Positions 26,036 through 34,698 of a stretch of DNA of 64,000 nucleotides are shown in pieces. The stretch comes from Saccharopolyspora galaxeae. GTDB lineage: Bacteria; Actinomycetota; Actinomycetes; Mycobacteriales; Pseudonocardiaceae. How positions within the stretch are numbered: the first letter of the stretch is position 1; every line of letters begins with the position of its first letter. A model generated the notes under the pieces. That model saw nothing but the letters and a program-made list of their open reading frames with translations, was not told the DNA's origin and did not search any database. A program made the translations under genes and the position numbers. The stretch spans positions 654,681 through 718,680 of the forward strand of contig NZ_JADDUE010000002.1 of the NCBI RefSeq assembly GCF_016526145.1. The letters run 5' to 3'.

Positions 26036-26491
26036 CCATGCTCCAGTCTCGGTCTGGGAGAGCGGGGCGCCGACGTCCTCGCGATCAGCGGCTCACTTTC
26101 GTGAGCCGCTGACCGGCGCAAACCCCCCGACGTGGCACGCGGACGCCCGCAGCGGATACTTCCGGTCACGGAATGTGGTTACAAGCGGACATCCGGGTAA
26201 TCGGCGCGGTCACCGAAAGCGACATCGGCGGCGGGCTCGGCCGAGATCGGCACTCTTCCGGCCCAGCGCAGCGGCCTTCCGAGGAGTTCCAGCAGTACCG
26301 GCCGCAGCCCGGTGGAAAGGTTGCCGCCGGAACGTGACCGTTATTCCCGGACATTGCGATGCGGAGTAGTTTCCGACGGGGCGGGCACTGATCACCGCCA
26401 GGCAGGTAATGTCGGCTTTACCTAGTCGGGAACCAACCGGCGGGTTCGGTCGTTAGCACGGTGACGGCGCAAAGCACGCCAGGAGGACGAG
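26036..26491. other. 455-bp divergent intergenic region
   Basis: Between the surface-protein gene (leftward) and the Bax-inhibitor-like gene (rightward). No frame looks coding. It holds the hairpin at 26085-26112 and presumably both promoters; no clear -10/-35 pair stands out. Confidence 0.5.
26085..26112 (-). promoter_or_regulatory. 12-bp hairpin in the leader of the surface-protein/sortase operon
   Basis: Perfect arms TCAGCGGCTCAC and GTGAGCCGCTGA with a TTTC loop, 50 bp upstream of the surface protein start. In a transcript it would form a very stable stem-loop in the 5' leader; it may stabilise or attenuate the mRNA, or be an operator. Function is inferred only from position. Confidence 0.5.
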
Positions 26492-27292
26492 TTGCGCACA
26501 ACGAGCAACCCAGCGTTCAAGAACCTGCCGGGACACAGCGGCGGGTACGCGAACTTCGACTACGGCCGGGGCGGCACCGCAGCGCCCGGCCGCGCGCCGG
26601 CTGCTCCGCCGCAGACCGCGCGTCCGATGACCATCGACGACGTGGTCACCAAGACGGCCATCACGCTCGCCATCACGCTGATCACCGGTGCTGCGACTTA
26701 CGTCAGCGGGATGGCCATGCTGGCGCTGCCCGCTGCGATCGTGGGCCTGGTGGTGTCGCTGGTCATCATCTTCACCAAGAAGGTGCGCCCCTGGCTGGTC
26801 GTCACTTACGCCGCGGTCGAGGGCGTGTTCCTCGGCGGCATCAGCTACGTCTTCGGCGAACTGCTGAGCCGGACCGGCGTCGGCGGCCCCGGCATGATCA
26901 TGCAGGCGATCGCGGGCACCATGGGCGTGTTCGCCGCGATGCTGGTGGTCTACAAGACCGGCGCGATCCGGGTGACGCCGAAGCTCACCAAGTGGATCAT
27001 CGGCCTGGTCGCCGGTGCCGCGGTCGCGATGCTGGTCAACCTGGTCGTCGGGTTCTTCGTGCCCGGCGGGCTCGGCCTGCGCGACGGCAGCCCGATGGCC
27101 ATCGGGTTCAGCCTGCTGTGCATCGGCATCGCCGCGTTCAGCTTCCTGCTGGACTTCGACGCCGCGGACCGGGCGATCAAGAGCGGTGTGGACGCCAAGG
27201 TCAGCTGGTACATCGCCTTCGGTCTGATGACCACGCTGGTCTGGCTGTACCTGGAGATCTTGCGGCTGCTGTCCTACTTCAACAACAACTAG
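26492..27292 (+). CDS. Bax inhibitor-1 / YccA family membrane protein
   Basis: 266 aa from TTG 26492 (GGAGGACGAG upstream). After a 50-residue Gly/Ala/Pro-rich head come seven hydrophobic helices (TKTAITLAITLITGAATYV, LALPAAIVGLVVSLVIIF, LVVTYAAVEGVFLGGISYVF, IMQAIAGTMGVFAAMLVVY, WIIGLVAGAAVAMLVNLVV, IGFSLLCIGIAAFSFLLDFD and a last one ending LSYFNNN). The FLLDFDAADRAI and VEGVFLG motifs are typical of the family. Related proteins are pH-gated calcium leak channels; the bacterial role is unclear. Confidence 0.9.
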   Translation: MRTTSNPAFKNLPGHSGGYANFDYGRGGTAAPGRAPAAPPQTARPMTIDDVVTKTAITLAITLITGAATYVSGMAMLALPAAIVGLVVSLVIIFTKKVRPWLVVTYAAVEGVFLGGISYVFGELLSRTGVGGPGMIMQAIAGTMGVFAAMLVVYKTGAIRVTPKLTKWIIGLVAGAAVAMLVNLVVGFFVPGGLGLRDGSPMAIGFSLLCIGIAAFSFLLDFDAADRAIKSGVDAKVSWYIAFGLMTTLVWLYLEILRLLSYFNNN

Positions 27293-27308
27293 CGCCGCGC
27301 AACGCACG

Positions 27309-27345
27309 AAAAGCGCCCGTTCCCAGCAGGGAACGGGCGCTTTTT
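27309..27345 (+). terminator. Strong bidirectional intrinsic terminator
   Basis: A-tract, stem GCGCCCGTTCCC / GGGAACGGGCGC with AGCA loop, then TTTTT. It separates the Bax-inhibitor-like gene from the convergent thiolase gene. Confidence 0.93.
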
Positions 27346-27383
27346 CGGGAGCGTGATCCGTCGCTCACACCCGGCGCAGCGGG

Positions 27384-28604
27384 TCAGGAGAGCCGTTCGA
27401 GGACCATCGCCATGCCCTGGCCACCGCCGACGCACATCGTCTCCAGGCCGAACTGCTTGTCGTGCCACTGCAAGGAGTTCAGCAGCGTGTTGGTGATCCG
27501 CGCGCCGGTCATGCCGAACGGGTGCCCGACCGCGATCGCGCCGCCGTTGACGTTCAGCTTCTCCAGCGGCAGGCCGAGTTCCTGGTAGGACGGGATGACC
27601 TGCGCGGCGAACGCCTCGTTGATCTCGGCCAGGTCGATGTCGCCGATGCCCATCCCGGCGCGGGCCAGCGCCTGCTTGGACGCCTCCACCGGGCCGAGCC
27701 CCATGATCTCCGGGGACAGCCCGCTCACCCCGGTGGACACGATCCGCGCCAGCGGAGTGAGGCCCAGCTGCTTGGCCTTGGTGTCGCTCATGATCACCAG
27801 CGCGGCCGCGCCGTCGTTGAGCGCGCAGCAGTTCGCCGCGGTGATCCGGCCGTCCGGGCGGAACACCGGCTTGAGGCCGGACACGGCTTCCTTGGTGACC
27901 CCGGCGCGCGGCCCGTCGTCGGAGTCGACGATCTGTCCGGACGGCGTGGTCACCGGGGTGATCTCGCGCGACCAGAACCCGTTCGCGATCGCCTTCTCGG
28001 CGAGGTTCTGCGAACGCACGCCGAAGTCGTCCATCTCGTCGCGGGAGACGCCCTTGGCCCGTGCCAGGTTCTCCGCGGTCTGGCCCATCGGGATGTAGAC
28101 GTCCGGGACCTTGCCGAACTCGCGCGGGTCGGTCCAGTCGTCGGCGCCCTGCTCCGCGGTGGCCTGGGTGCGGGCTTCGGCGTCGGCGAACAGCGGGTTG
28201 TGCGTGTCGTCCAGCGAGTCCGAGTTGCCCTTGGCGAACCGGGACACCGCCTCCACACCGGCGCTGATGAACACGTCGCCCTCACCGGCCTTGATCGCGT
28301 GCAGCGCCATCCGCGTGGTCTGCAGGCTGGAGGAGCAGTAGCGGGTGATCGTGGCGCCGGGCAGGTGGTCGTAGCCCAGCAGCACCGAGACGACGCGGCC
28401 CATGTTGAAGCCCTGCTCACCGCCGGGCAGGCCGCAGCCCAGCAGCAGGTCGTCGATCTCGGTGGGGTCCAGCTCCGGCACCTTGTCCAGCGCCGCGCGC
28501 ACGATCTGCGCGGACAGGTCGTCCGGGCGGACGTCGACCAGTGCGCCCTTGCCTGCGCGGCCGATGGGGGAGCGGGCAGCGGAAACGATCACTGCTTCGG
28601 GCAT
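27384..28604 (-). CDS. Acetyl-CoA C-acyltransferase (thiolase, FadA3-like)
   Basis: 406 aa from ATG 28604, giving the canonical MPEAVIVSAARSPIGRAGKG start. Nucleophile Cys lies in TRYCSSSLQTTRMA, catalytic His in NGGAIAVGHPFGMTGAR, and second Cys in CVGGGQGMAMVLER. Thiolases cleave 3-ketoacyl-CoA in beta-oxidation or condense acetyl-CoA. Next to the SGNH hydrolase it reproduces the mycobacterial fadA3 neighbourhood. A 24-bp minisatellite occupies its upstream region (28651-28746). Confidence 0.93.
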   Translation of the reverse strand: MPEAVIVSAARSPIGRAGKGALVDVRPDDLSAQIVRAALDKVPELDPTEIDDLLLGCGLPGGEQGFNMGRVVSVLLGYDHLPGATITRYCSSSLQTTRMALHAIKAGEGDVFISAGVEAVSRFAKGNSDSLDDTHNPLFADAEARTQATAEQGADDWTDPREFGKVPDVYIPMGQTAENLARAKGVSRDEMDDFGVRSQNLAEKAIANGFWSREITPVTTPSGQIVDSDDGPRAGVTKEAVSGLKPVFRPDGRITAANCCALNDGAAALVIMSDTKAKQLGLTPLARIVSTGVSGLSPEIMGLGPVEASKQALARAGMGIGDIDLAEINEAFAAQVIPSYQELGLPLEKLNVNGGAIAVGHPFGMTGARITNTLLNSLQWHDKQFGLETMCVGGGQGMAMVLERLS

Positions 28605-28650
28605 GGCGGGAACTCCTTCGTTCGGGGCGTGCCGGGGCATGGTGTCCGAT

Positions 28651-28746
28651 GCCGTGCTGCGCACTGTGCCCAACACCGTGCTGCGCACTGTGTCCAACAC
28701 CGTGCTTCGCACGATCTCCAATACCGTGCTGCGCACGATGCTGGCA
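28651..28746. repeat. 24-bp tandem repeat (4 units) upstream of the thiolase
   Basis: Four head-to-tail units share the core CCGTGCTGCGCAC followed by a diverged 11-bp tail ending CCAA(C/T); units 1 and 2 are nearly identical and units 3 and 4 share CACGAT. It begins 47 bp upstream of the thiolase start codon, so it falls in the promoter or leader. Copy number may vary between strains. Confidence 0.85.
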
Positions 28747-28897
28747 CCGCGCCGGGCAGGACCGCGATGACCGCGTTGTAAGCGAACGCCGACGCACTGC
28801 GCACGACACCGAGCTGGCACGGCGTGCCGTTCTCGGCCACTGTAAAACCGACGCGGCCCGCTTCCGCCTGAGACGACCGTCACCTTCCGCGTGCGGT

Positions 28898-29824
28898 TCA
28901 GTCCGTGCCGCGGCGCCCGAAGCGCCGGTTGAGCCGGGCCATCGCCCGGCTGGTCGGCCGCCGCGCCTCCGCGGCCGCGGAACGGGTCGGTGCCTGCGGC
29001 AACGGTCCACCACTCCATTCGCCGATGGCCGCGCACAACGCGGGCAGCAGCAGCTTCGCGGCCGCCTCGTATCCGGCGGCGGACGGGTGGAACCGGTCCG
29101 GGCTGAAGAACTCCTGCGGCCGGGTCAGGAACTCCGGAGACAGCAGATCGGCCAACGGCACCGCGTGCCCGCCGGCGGCTTCCACGGCCCGGCGCTGCGC
29201 CCGCCCCAGCGCGAGGCTCCACGACGAGGCCACCGACCGCAGCGGCTGCGGGATCGGCCGGATCGCACCCAGGTCCGGGCAGGTCCCCGCGACCACGCCG
29301 ACGCCCGCAGCGCGCAGTTCGCCCACCGCGGAACCGAGCAGCGCGGCGCAGGCCGCGACCGACTGCCGGGCGGTCACGTCGTTCGCGCCGATGATCACCA
29401 GCGCCAGCTGCGGCGGTCTGCTCAACGCCGCCTGCACCTGAGCGGCCAGGTCCTTCGAGGTCGACCCCACGATCGCGTAGGTGCTCAGCGCGACCGGCCG
29501 CCCGGTCTCCTCGGCCATGCCACGGGCGATCCGCGCGCCCGGCAGCTCGTACGGGGAGTCCACGCCCAGCCCCGCCGCCGACGAGTCGCCGAGCACCACC
29601 AGCTCCAGCGGCTCGGTGCCCGCGGGCAGGTCGGCGGGTGCCACCGGTCCGCTGCCGTCCGGCAGGTGGACCCCGTCGGAGCGCAGCGGCACCGCCGAGG
29701 GCACGCCGATCACCCGGCGCGCGTACCGCGACTGGCCGTTGAGCAGTCCGTACGCCGCTCCGGAAAGCCCTCCGAGGGTGCCGGCGGCCATCATCGCCAG
29801 CCGCACCGCACGAGCCCCGATCAT
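28898..29824 (-). CDS. SGNH/GDSL hydrolase
   Basis: 308 aa from ATG 29824 (GGAGG upstream). A hydrophobic N-terminal segment (RLAMMAAGTLGGLSGAAYGLL) looks like a signal anchor. SGNH blocks: ELVVLGDSSAAGLGV (Ser nucleophile), an internal Gly block, IIGANDVTA (Asn), and DRFHPSAAGY (Asp-x-x-His). Such enzymes are esterases or lipases acting outside or at the membrane. It sits between the thiolase and divergently transcribed cbs, like Rv1075c between fadA3 and cbs in M. tuberculosis. Confidence 0.9.
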   Translation of the reverse strand: MIGARAVRLAMMAAGTLGGLSGAAYGLLNGQSRYARRVIGVPSAVPLRSDGVHLPDGSGPVAPADLPAGTEPLELVVLGDSSAAGLGVDSPYELPGARIARGMAEETGRPVALSTYAIVGSTSKDLAAQVQAALSRPPQLALVIIGANDVTARQSVAACAALLGSAVGELRAAGVGVVAGTCPDLGAIRPIPQPLRSVASSWSLALGRAQRRAVEAAGGHAVPLADLLSPEFLTRPQEFFSPDRFHPSAAGYEAAAKLLLPALCAAIGEWSGGPLPQAPTRSAAAEARRPTSRAMARLNRRFGRRGTD

Positions 29825-30033
29825 GACCTGCCCCTCCTGCGCCGACCGGCGCGAAATCCGTCGGCCGCCCGATGTCGTCGGCTCGGACCGAAAAATCTCT
29901 CCATCACCGAAGACGCTGCCGACCGGCAAAACCTTCCCGCCTGGCGTGTCGGCCGGGCGGGCGGCGGGGTTAGCCGATCGCGGGCATTTAGGCTCAACAC
30001 CACATCGTCACGACTGCGAAAGGGACTGGCGCA

Positions 30034-31404
30034 GTGGAGTACGTCGAGCACGTCGTCGACCTCGTCGGCAACACCCCTCTGGTGCGGTTGAACTCGCTGG
30101 CAGGCTCCGCTTCCACGCCGGTGCTGGCGAAGGTCGAGTACTTCAACCCGGGCGGCAGCGTGAAGGACCGGATCGCGCTGCGGATGGTCGAGGCCGCCGA
30201 GGAGTCCGGGCAGCTGCGGCCCGGCGGCACCATCGTCGAACCCACCTCCGGCAACACCGGCGTCGGGCTGGCGATGGTGGCCCAGCGCAAGGGCTACCGC
30301 TGCGTGTTCGTGTGCCCGGACAAGGTCAGCGAGGACAAGCGCAGCGTGCTGGAGGCGTACGGCGCGGAGGTCGTGGTGTGCCCGACCGCGGTTCCGCCGG
30401 AGCACGCCGATTCCTACTACAGCGTCTCGGACCGGCTGGTCACCGAGATCGACGGCGCGTGGAAGCCGAACCAGTACGCCAACGACGCCAACCCGGAGTC
30501 GCACTACCTCAGCACCGGCCCGGAGATCTGGCGCCAGACCGAGGGCCGGATCACGCACTTCGTCGCGGGCATCGGCACCGGCGGCACCATCTCCGGCATC
30601 GGCCGCTACCTCAAGGAGGTCTCCGGCGGGAAGGTGCGGATCATCGGCGCCGACCCGGAGGGTTCGGTGTACTCCGGCGGCGGCGGGCGGCCGTACCTGG
30701 TGGAGGGCGTCGGCGAGGACTTCTGGCCGCAGACCTACGACCGCGGCATCTGCGACGAGATCGTGCCGATCTCGGACCAGGACTCCTTCGGCATGACCCG
30801 CGAGCTCGCGCACCAGGAGGCGCTGCTGGTCGGTGGCTCGTGCGGGATGGCCGCGGCCGCGGCGCTGCGGATCGCGGAGCGCACCGGGCCGGACGACGTG
30901 ATCGTGGTGCTGCTGCCCGACGGCGGGCGCGGCTACCTCGGCAAGGTGTTCAACGACTCCTGGATGGCCAAGTACGGCTTCCTGTCCCCGGACCACGCCG
31001 GCGGGTCGATGAAGGACGTGCTGCTGCGCAAGGACGGCACGATGCCGGAGCTGGTGCACGTGCACCCGAACGAGACCGTCGCGGAGGCGGTCGCGATCAT
31101 GCGCGAGTTCAGCGTCTCGCAGATGCCGGTGGTCAACGCCGAACCGCCGGTGATGGCCGCCGAGGTCGCCGGGGCGGTCAACGAGCGCGACCTGCTGGAC
31201 GCGCTGTTCGCGGGCAACGCTCAGCTCGCCGACCGGGTGGAGCAGCACATGTCGCCCCCGCTGCCGACCATCGGCGCGGGTGAGGAGATCAGCGCCGCGA
31301 TGTCCGCGCTGGCGGGAGCGGACGGCGCGATGGTGCTCGTCGGCGGCAAACCGGCCGGGGTGGTGACCCGGCAGGACGTGCTGGCCTTCATCGCCGGACG
31401 TTGA
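30034..31404 (+). CDS. cbs: Cystathionine beta-synthase
   Basis: 456 aa from GTG 30034. Type II PLP fold: Lys in NPGGSVKDRIALRM, phosphate loop PTSGNTGVGLAMVA, GIGTGGTISGIGRYL. Residues about 335-456 are a Bateman pair of CBS domains (VAEAVAIMREFSVSQMPVVN ... QHMSPPLPTIGAGEEISAAMSALAG ... AGVVTRQDVLAFI). It condenses serine and homocysteine to cystathionine; the reverse trans-sulfuration partner metB/CGS lies 1.6 kb downstream. No N-terminal heme-binding domain is present. Confidence 0.94.
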   Translation: MEYVEHVVDLVGNTPLVRLNSLAGSASTPVLAKVEYFNPGGSVKDRIALRMVEAAEESGQLRPGGTIVEPTSGNTGVGLAMVAQRKGYRCVFVCPDKVSEDKRSVLEAYGAEVVVCPTAVPPEHADSYYSVSDRLVTEIDGAWKPNQYANDANPESHYLSTGPEIWRQTEGRITHFVAGIGTGGTISGIGRYLKEVSGGKVRIIGADPEGSVYSGGGGRPYLVEGVGEDFWPQTYDRGICDEIVPISDQDSFGMTRELAHQEALLVGGSCGMAAAAALRIAERTGPDDVIVVLLPDGGRGYLGKVFNDSWMAKYGFLSPDHAGGSMKDVLLRKDGTMPELVHVHPNETVAEAVAIMREFSVSQMPVVNAEPPVMAAEVAGAVNERDLLDALFAGNAQLADRVEQHMSPPLPTIGAGEEISAAMSALAGADGAMVLVGGKPAGVVTRQDVLAFIAGR

Positions 31405-31509
31405 CGATTCGTTACGGATGGCCGCTACGCTGCTCACCTATCGGATAGCGTGTGCAGGACGCAACACCAAGGATTTCGTGCTTCACGCCCAAGGGGGTCA
31501 GGAAACCCG

Positions 31510-32895
31510 ATGAGCTCTCCGCAGCCGCCGGACGGTGGCCAGCAGGGACAGCAACCGCAGGGAGCCGGTGGCGAGCCGCCGGACGCGGAAGGCACCCAGA
31601 TCGGTTCCAAGCTGGACCCGCAGGCCACGGACGCCGAACAGGCCCCCAACCCGGACGCCACGCAGGTCGTTCGCCCGGCGCAGCCGCAGCAGGACGCCGG
31701 GCAGCAGGGAACCGGACAGCAGGGCACCGGGCAGTCCGGGCAAGCGCCCGGTGATTCGACGCAGGTCGTGCGGCCTGCCCAGCAACCCGCGCAGCAGTAC
31801 GGCACCGGCGAATCCACCCAGGTCGTGCCGCCGACGATGCAGCCGCCGCAGCCGATGTACGAGCAGCCCGGCACGTCCGGCTCGGCTCCCGGTGAAGGCA
31901 CCACGCAGGTCGTCCCGCCGAACATGCAGCCCGCGCAGCCGATGTACAACCAGCCCGGCACGCAGAGCCAGCCGGGCGGGTTCCCCCAGCAGCCCCAGTA
32001 CCCGGGCGCGCCTCAGCAGCCTGGCACGCCCGGCGGCGGTTTCCCCGCTCCGCAGGCCCAGCCGGGATTCGGTGCCCCGCCGCCGAACACCGGCTACGGC
32101 GCGTTCGGCGAGCAAGGCGGCGAGAACAACCGCGGGCTCGCGCAGGCGGCCGGTTGGACCGCGATCGGCGGTGGCGGGCTGATGCTGGTCCTGCAGCTGG
32201 TCGGGATGTTCATGATGATCTCGGCGGTGAACCGGCTCAAGCAGCTGTCCGAATCCCTCGGCATGACCGCGCCGACGCCGTCGCTGGCGTTCCCGGTCAC
32301 GATGATCGTGATCTCGATCGTGGTGCTGATCGCGATGATCGTCGGTGGCGCGTTCATCTTGCAGCGCAAGTCGCTCGGCCAGATTCTGGCCGGCGGTACC
32401 GGCGCGGTGGTCGCGGTCGTGTCCCTGATCAACATCTTCGTGCTCCCCTCCGCGGTGTGGTCGGCGATCCTGACGCTGCTCATCGGCGCCGCGGTCGCGG
32501 TGCTGGCGTTCCTGCCCGGGACCGGGGCGTGGCTCTCCGGTGGTTCGGCGGGGGCTCCGGCCCCGGCTGCCGCCGGGTTCGGCCAGCCGCAGCCGGGCCA
32601 GCCGTTCGGCCAGCCGCAACCCGGTCAACCGCAACCCGGCCAGCCGTTCGGCCAGCCCCAGCCCGGTCAACCGCATCCGGGCCAGCCGCAGTTCGGGCAG
32701 CAGCCGCCGCAGGCCGGCCCCTACGGCCAGCCGCCACAGGGCGGGTTCGGGCAGCCGCAACCCGGGCAGCCCCAGCCCGGCCAGCCCCAGCCCGGCTACG
32801 GACAGCCCGGCCCGTACGGCAATCCTTACGGCCAGCCACCGCAGCAGGGCGGCTACCCGCAGCAGCAGTACGGGCAGCAGCCCCCGCAGTGGTGA
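31510..32895 (+). CDS. Proline/glutamine-rich membrane protein (Pra-like)
   Basis: 461 aa from ATG 31510. The N-terminal 200 residues are Pro/Gln/Gly-rich with five TQ(I/V) sites (Thr29, 51, 84, 103, 132) in acidic contexts such as DSTQVVRPA. The middle has four hydrophobic helices (about residues 215-350: [77 protein letters not shown]). The tail is built of PQPGQPFGQ repeats. Position between cbs and metB equals that of mycobacterial Pra (proline-rich antigen). Function unknown; cell-pole or envelope signalling is inference. Confidence 0.85.
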   Translation: MSSPQPPDGGQQGQQPQGAGGEPPDAEGTQIGSKLDPQATDAEQAPNPDATQVVRPAQPQQDAGQQGTGQQGTGQSGQAPGDSTQVVRPAQQPAQQYGTGESTQVVPPTMQPPQPMYEQPGTSGSAPGEGTTQVVPPNMQPAQPMYNQPGTQSQPGGFPQQPQYPGAPQQPGTPGGGFPAPQAQPGFGAPPPNTGYGAFGEQGGENNRGLAQAAGWTAIGGGGLMLVLQLVGMFMMISAVNRLKQLSESLGMTAPTPSLAFPVTMIVISIVVLIAMIVGGAFILQRKSLGQILAGGTGAVVAVVSLINIFVLPSAVWSAILTLLIGAAVAVLAFLPGTGAWLSGGSAGAPAPAAAGFGQPQPGQPFGQPQPGQPQPGQPFGQPQPGQPHPGQPQFGQQPPQAGPYGQPPQGGFGQPQPGQPQPGQPQPGYGQPGPYGNPYGQPPQQGGYPQQQYGQQPPQW

Positions 32896-32940
32896 TCAAG
32901 CCTTCGCAGCACCCCTTGTGAGCTGAGCGCTCCAACGCCG

Positions 32941-32964
32941 CGGCCCCCGGTTCGCCGGGGGCCG
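32941..32964 (+). terminator. GC hairpin after the Pra-like gene
   Basis: 10-bp perfect stem CGGCCCCCGG / CCGGGGGCCG with a TTCG tetraloop, 46 bp past the stop, without a U-tract. UUCG-type loops give very stable terminators in actinomycetes. Confidence 0.8.
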
Positions 32965-33043
32965 TCGTCGTGGAGATCACCGCTTCGGGTGCGCTCGGAC
33001 CTGCCGGGCGCCATCCGCCGAAGGGGCCCGTACGCTGCTGCAC

Positions 33044-34180
33044 ATGAGTGACGGCTTCGCCACCCGCGCGATCCACGCGGGCCAGGAACCCGACCCGGCC
33101 ACCGGTTCGGTGATCGTGCCGATCCACGCCACCTCCACCTACGCGCAGGACGGCGTCGGCGGACAGCGAGCGGGTTACGAGTACTCGCGCACCGGCAATC
33201 CCACTCGCACCGCGCTGGCGGAATGCCTGGCTGCGCTGGAGGGCGCCAAGCACGGCGCGGCCTTCGCCTCCGGGATGGCGGCCAGCGACGCGGTGCTGCG
33301 CGCGACGTTGCGCCCCGGCGACCACGTGATCATCCCGGACGACGCCTACGGCGGCACGTACCGGCTCATCGACAAGGTCCTCACCGGCTGGGACGTGCAG
33401 TACACCCCGGTCCCGGTCTCGGACGCCGGCGCGGTGCGGCAGGCGGTGCGCCCGGAGACGAAGCTGATCTGGGTGGAGACGCCGACCAACCCGCTGCTGA
33501 ACATCGCCGACATCGCCGCGCTGGCGCAGCTCTCGCGCGACGCGGGCACGAAGCTGGTCGTGGACAACACGTTCGCCTCGCCGTACCTGCAGCGGCCGCT
33601 GGAGCTGGGTGCGGACGCGGTGGTGCACTCGACCACGAAGTACCTCGGCGGGCATTCCGACGTGGTCGGCGGCGCGGTGCTCACCTCCTCCGACGAGCTC
33701 GCCGCGCAGGTGGCCTTCCTGCAGAACAGCGCGGGCGCGGTGCCCAGCCCGTTCGACGCCTGGCTGACGCTGCGCGGACTCAAGACGCTGGCCGCCCGGA
33801 TGGACCGGCACAGCGCGAACGCCGAGCGGATCGTCAACGCGCTGCACGGGCACCCGAAGGTCGCCAAGGTCTACTACCCGGGCCTGGAGGAACACCCCGG
33901 CCACGAGGTCGCCGCCAAGCAGATGCGCGGCTTCGGCGGGATGGTCTCGTTCACCCACGTCGACGGCGAGCAGGCGGCGCTCGAGGTGTGCGCCCGGACC
34001 CGGCTGTTCACCCTCGCCGAATCGCTCGGCGGCGTGGAGTCGCTGATCGAGCACCCGGGGCAGATGACGCACGCGAGCACCGCCGGTTCGGTGCTGCAGG
34101 TCCCCGCCGAGCTGGTGCGGCTGTCGGTCGGCATCGAGGACCCGGACGACCTCGTCGAGGACTTGCTCGCCGCGCTCTGA
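33044..34180 (+). CDS. metB: Cystathionine gamma-synthase / gamma-lyase family
   Basis: 378 aa. Cys/Met-metabolism PLP fold: YEYSRTGNPTRTALAE, FASGMAASDAVLRA, PLP-binding Lys in HSTTKYLGGHSDVVGG, and SVGIEDPDDLVEDL at the end. It forms cystathionine from activated homoserine and cysteine, or works in the lyase direction with cbs; sequence alone does not separate the two well. Gene order cbs-pra-metB supports the metB name. Confidence 0.92.
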   Translation: MSDGFATRAIHAGQEPDPATGSVIVPIHATSTYAQDGVGGQRAGYEYSRTGNPTRTALAECLAALEGAKHGAAFASGMAASDAVLRATLRPGDHVIIPDDAYGGTYRLIDKVLTGWDVQYTPVPVSDAGAVRQAVRPETKLIWVETPTNPLLNIADIAALAQLSRDAGTKLVVDNTFASPYLQRPLELGADAVVHSTTKYLGGHSDVVGGAVLTSSDELAAQVAFLQNSAGAVPSPFDAWLTLRGLKTLAARMDRHSANAERIVNALHGHPKVAKVYYPGLEEHPGHEVAAKQMRGFGGMVSFTHVDGEQAALEVCARTRLFTLAESLGGVESLIEHPGQMTHASTAGSVLQVPAELVRLSVGIEDPDDLVEDLLAAL

Positions 34181-34252
34181 GCGGATCGCCGCGACGACCC
34201 GAGCGCTCAAGTGCGTGCGGGCTGCCAGCGCGCACTTCCGCGTACGTGCAGG

Positions 34253-34510
34253 TCAGGGCGCTACCGCGGGGTCGCTGGTGGGAACGAGCGGGTGCTGGCC
34301 GGACTCGACCTCGGGTGCGATCGGCAGGTCCTCCGGCCCGACGCAGCCGCCGACGAGTTCGGTGACGCCCTCCTCGCGCGGGGCGTAGCCGCCCGGGTCG
34401 TCGCAGCCCGCCTGAGCCACCACCAGCACCGCGGTCCCGGACAGGATCGTGGCCACCGCGATCCCGCCGACCAGCCGGACCGTGCCCGTCGAGGCTGTCG
34501 CCGAGGTCAT
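34253..34510 (-). CDS. Small secreted or membrane-anchored protein
   Basis: 85 aa. An N-terminal hydrophobic stretch (VRLVGGIAVATILSGTAVLVVAQAG) is followed by an acidic Pro/Gly-rich tail containing two Cys (AGCDDPGG, GGCVGPED) that could form one disulfide. Start ATG 34510 has GGAGG upstream. I do not recognise the family. It is convergent with metB and divergent from ilvA. Confidence 0.7.
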   Translation of the reverse strand: MTSATASTGTVRLVGGIAVATILSGTAVLVVAQAGCDDPGGYAPREEGVTELVGGCVGPEDLPIAPEVESGQHPLVPTSDPAVAP

Positions 34511-34518
34511 GCGTCCTC

Positions 34519-34562
34519 CCAGTGGCGCCTTGCGGACCAGTGGCGCCGTGCGGACCAGTGCC
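34519..34562. repeat. 18-bp tandem repeat between small-protein gene and ilvA
   Basis: Units beginning CCAGTGGCGCC(T/G)TGCGGA repeat twice and start a third time. It lies directly behind the Shine-Dalgarno region of the small secreted protein (minus strand) and 137 bp before the ilvA start. Confidence 0.75.
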
Positions 34563-34698
34563 CTTTCGAGCGTCGGCGCCTGGCGTGCCGCCGGCGCCGG
34601 TCGAGCGCCGCGGTCGAAGTCCGGACGATCAGGTGCCCTCCGAGCGTACCCAACACCTCGCGCAGCGGTCGGGATTCGCGCTGGTGCACGATGGAAGA

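Noticed and set aside
28651..28746. CRISPR-like array
   Set aside because: Units are directly contiguous 24-bp repeats with no spacers and no cas genes.
32580..32890. Mobile repeat in the Pra-like gene tail
   Set aside because: The DNA repeats are explained by [13 protein letters not shown] protein repeats in frame with the gene.
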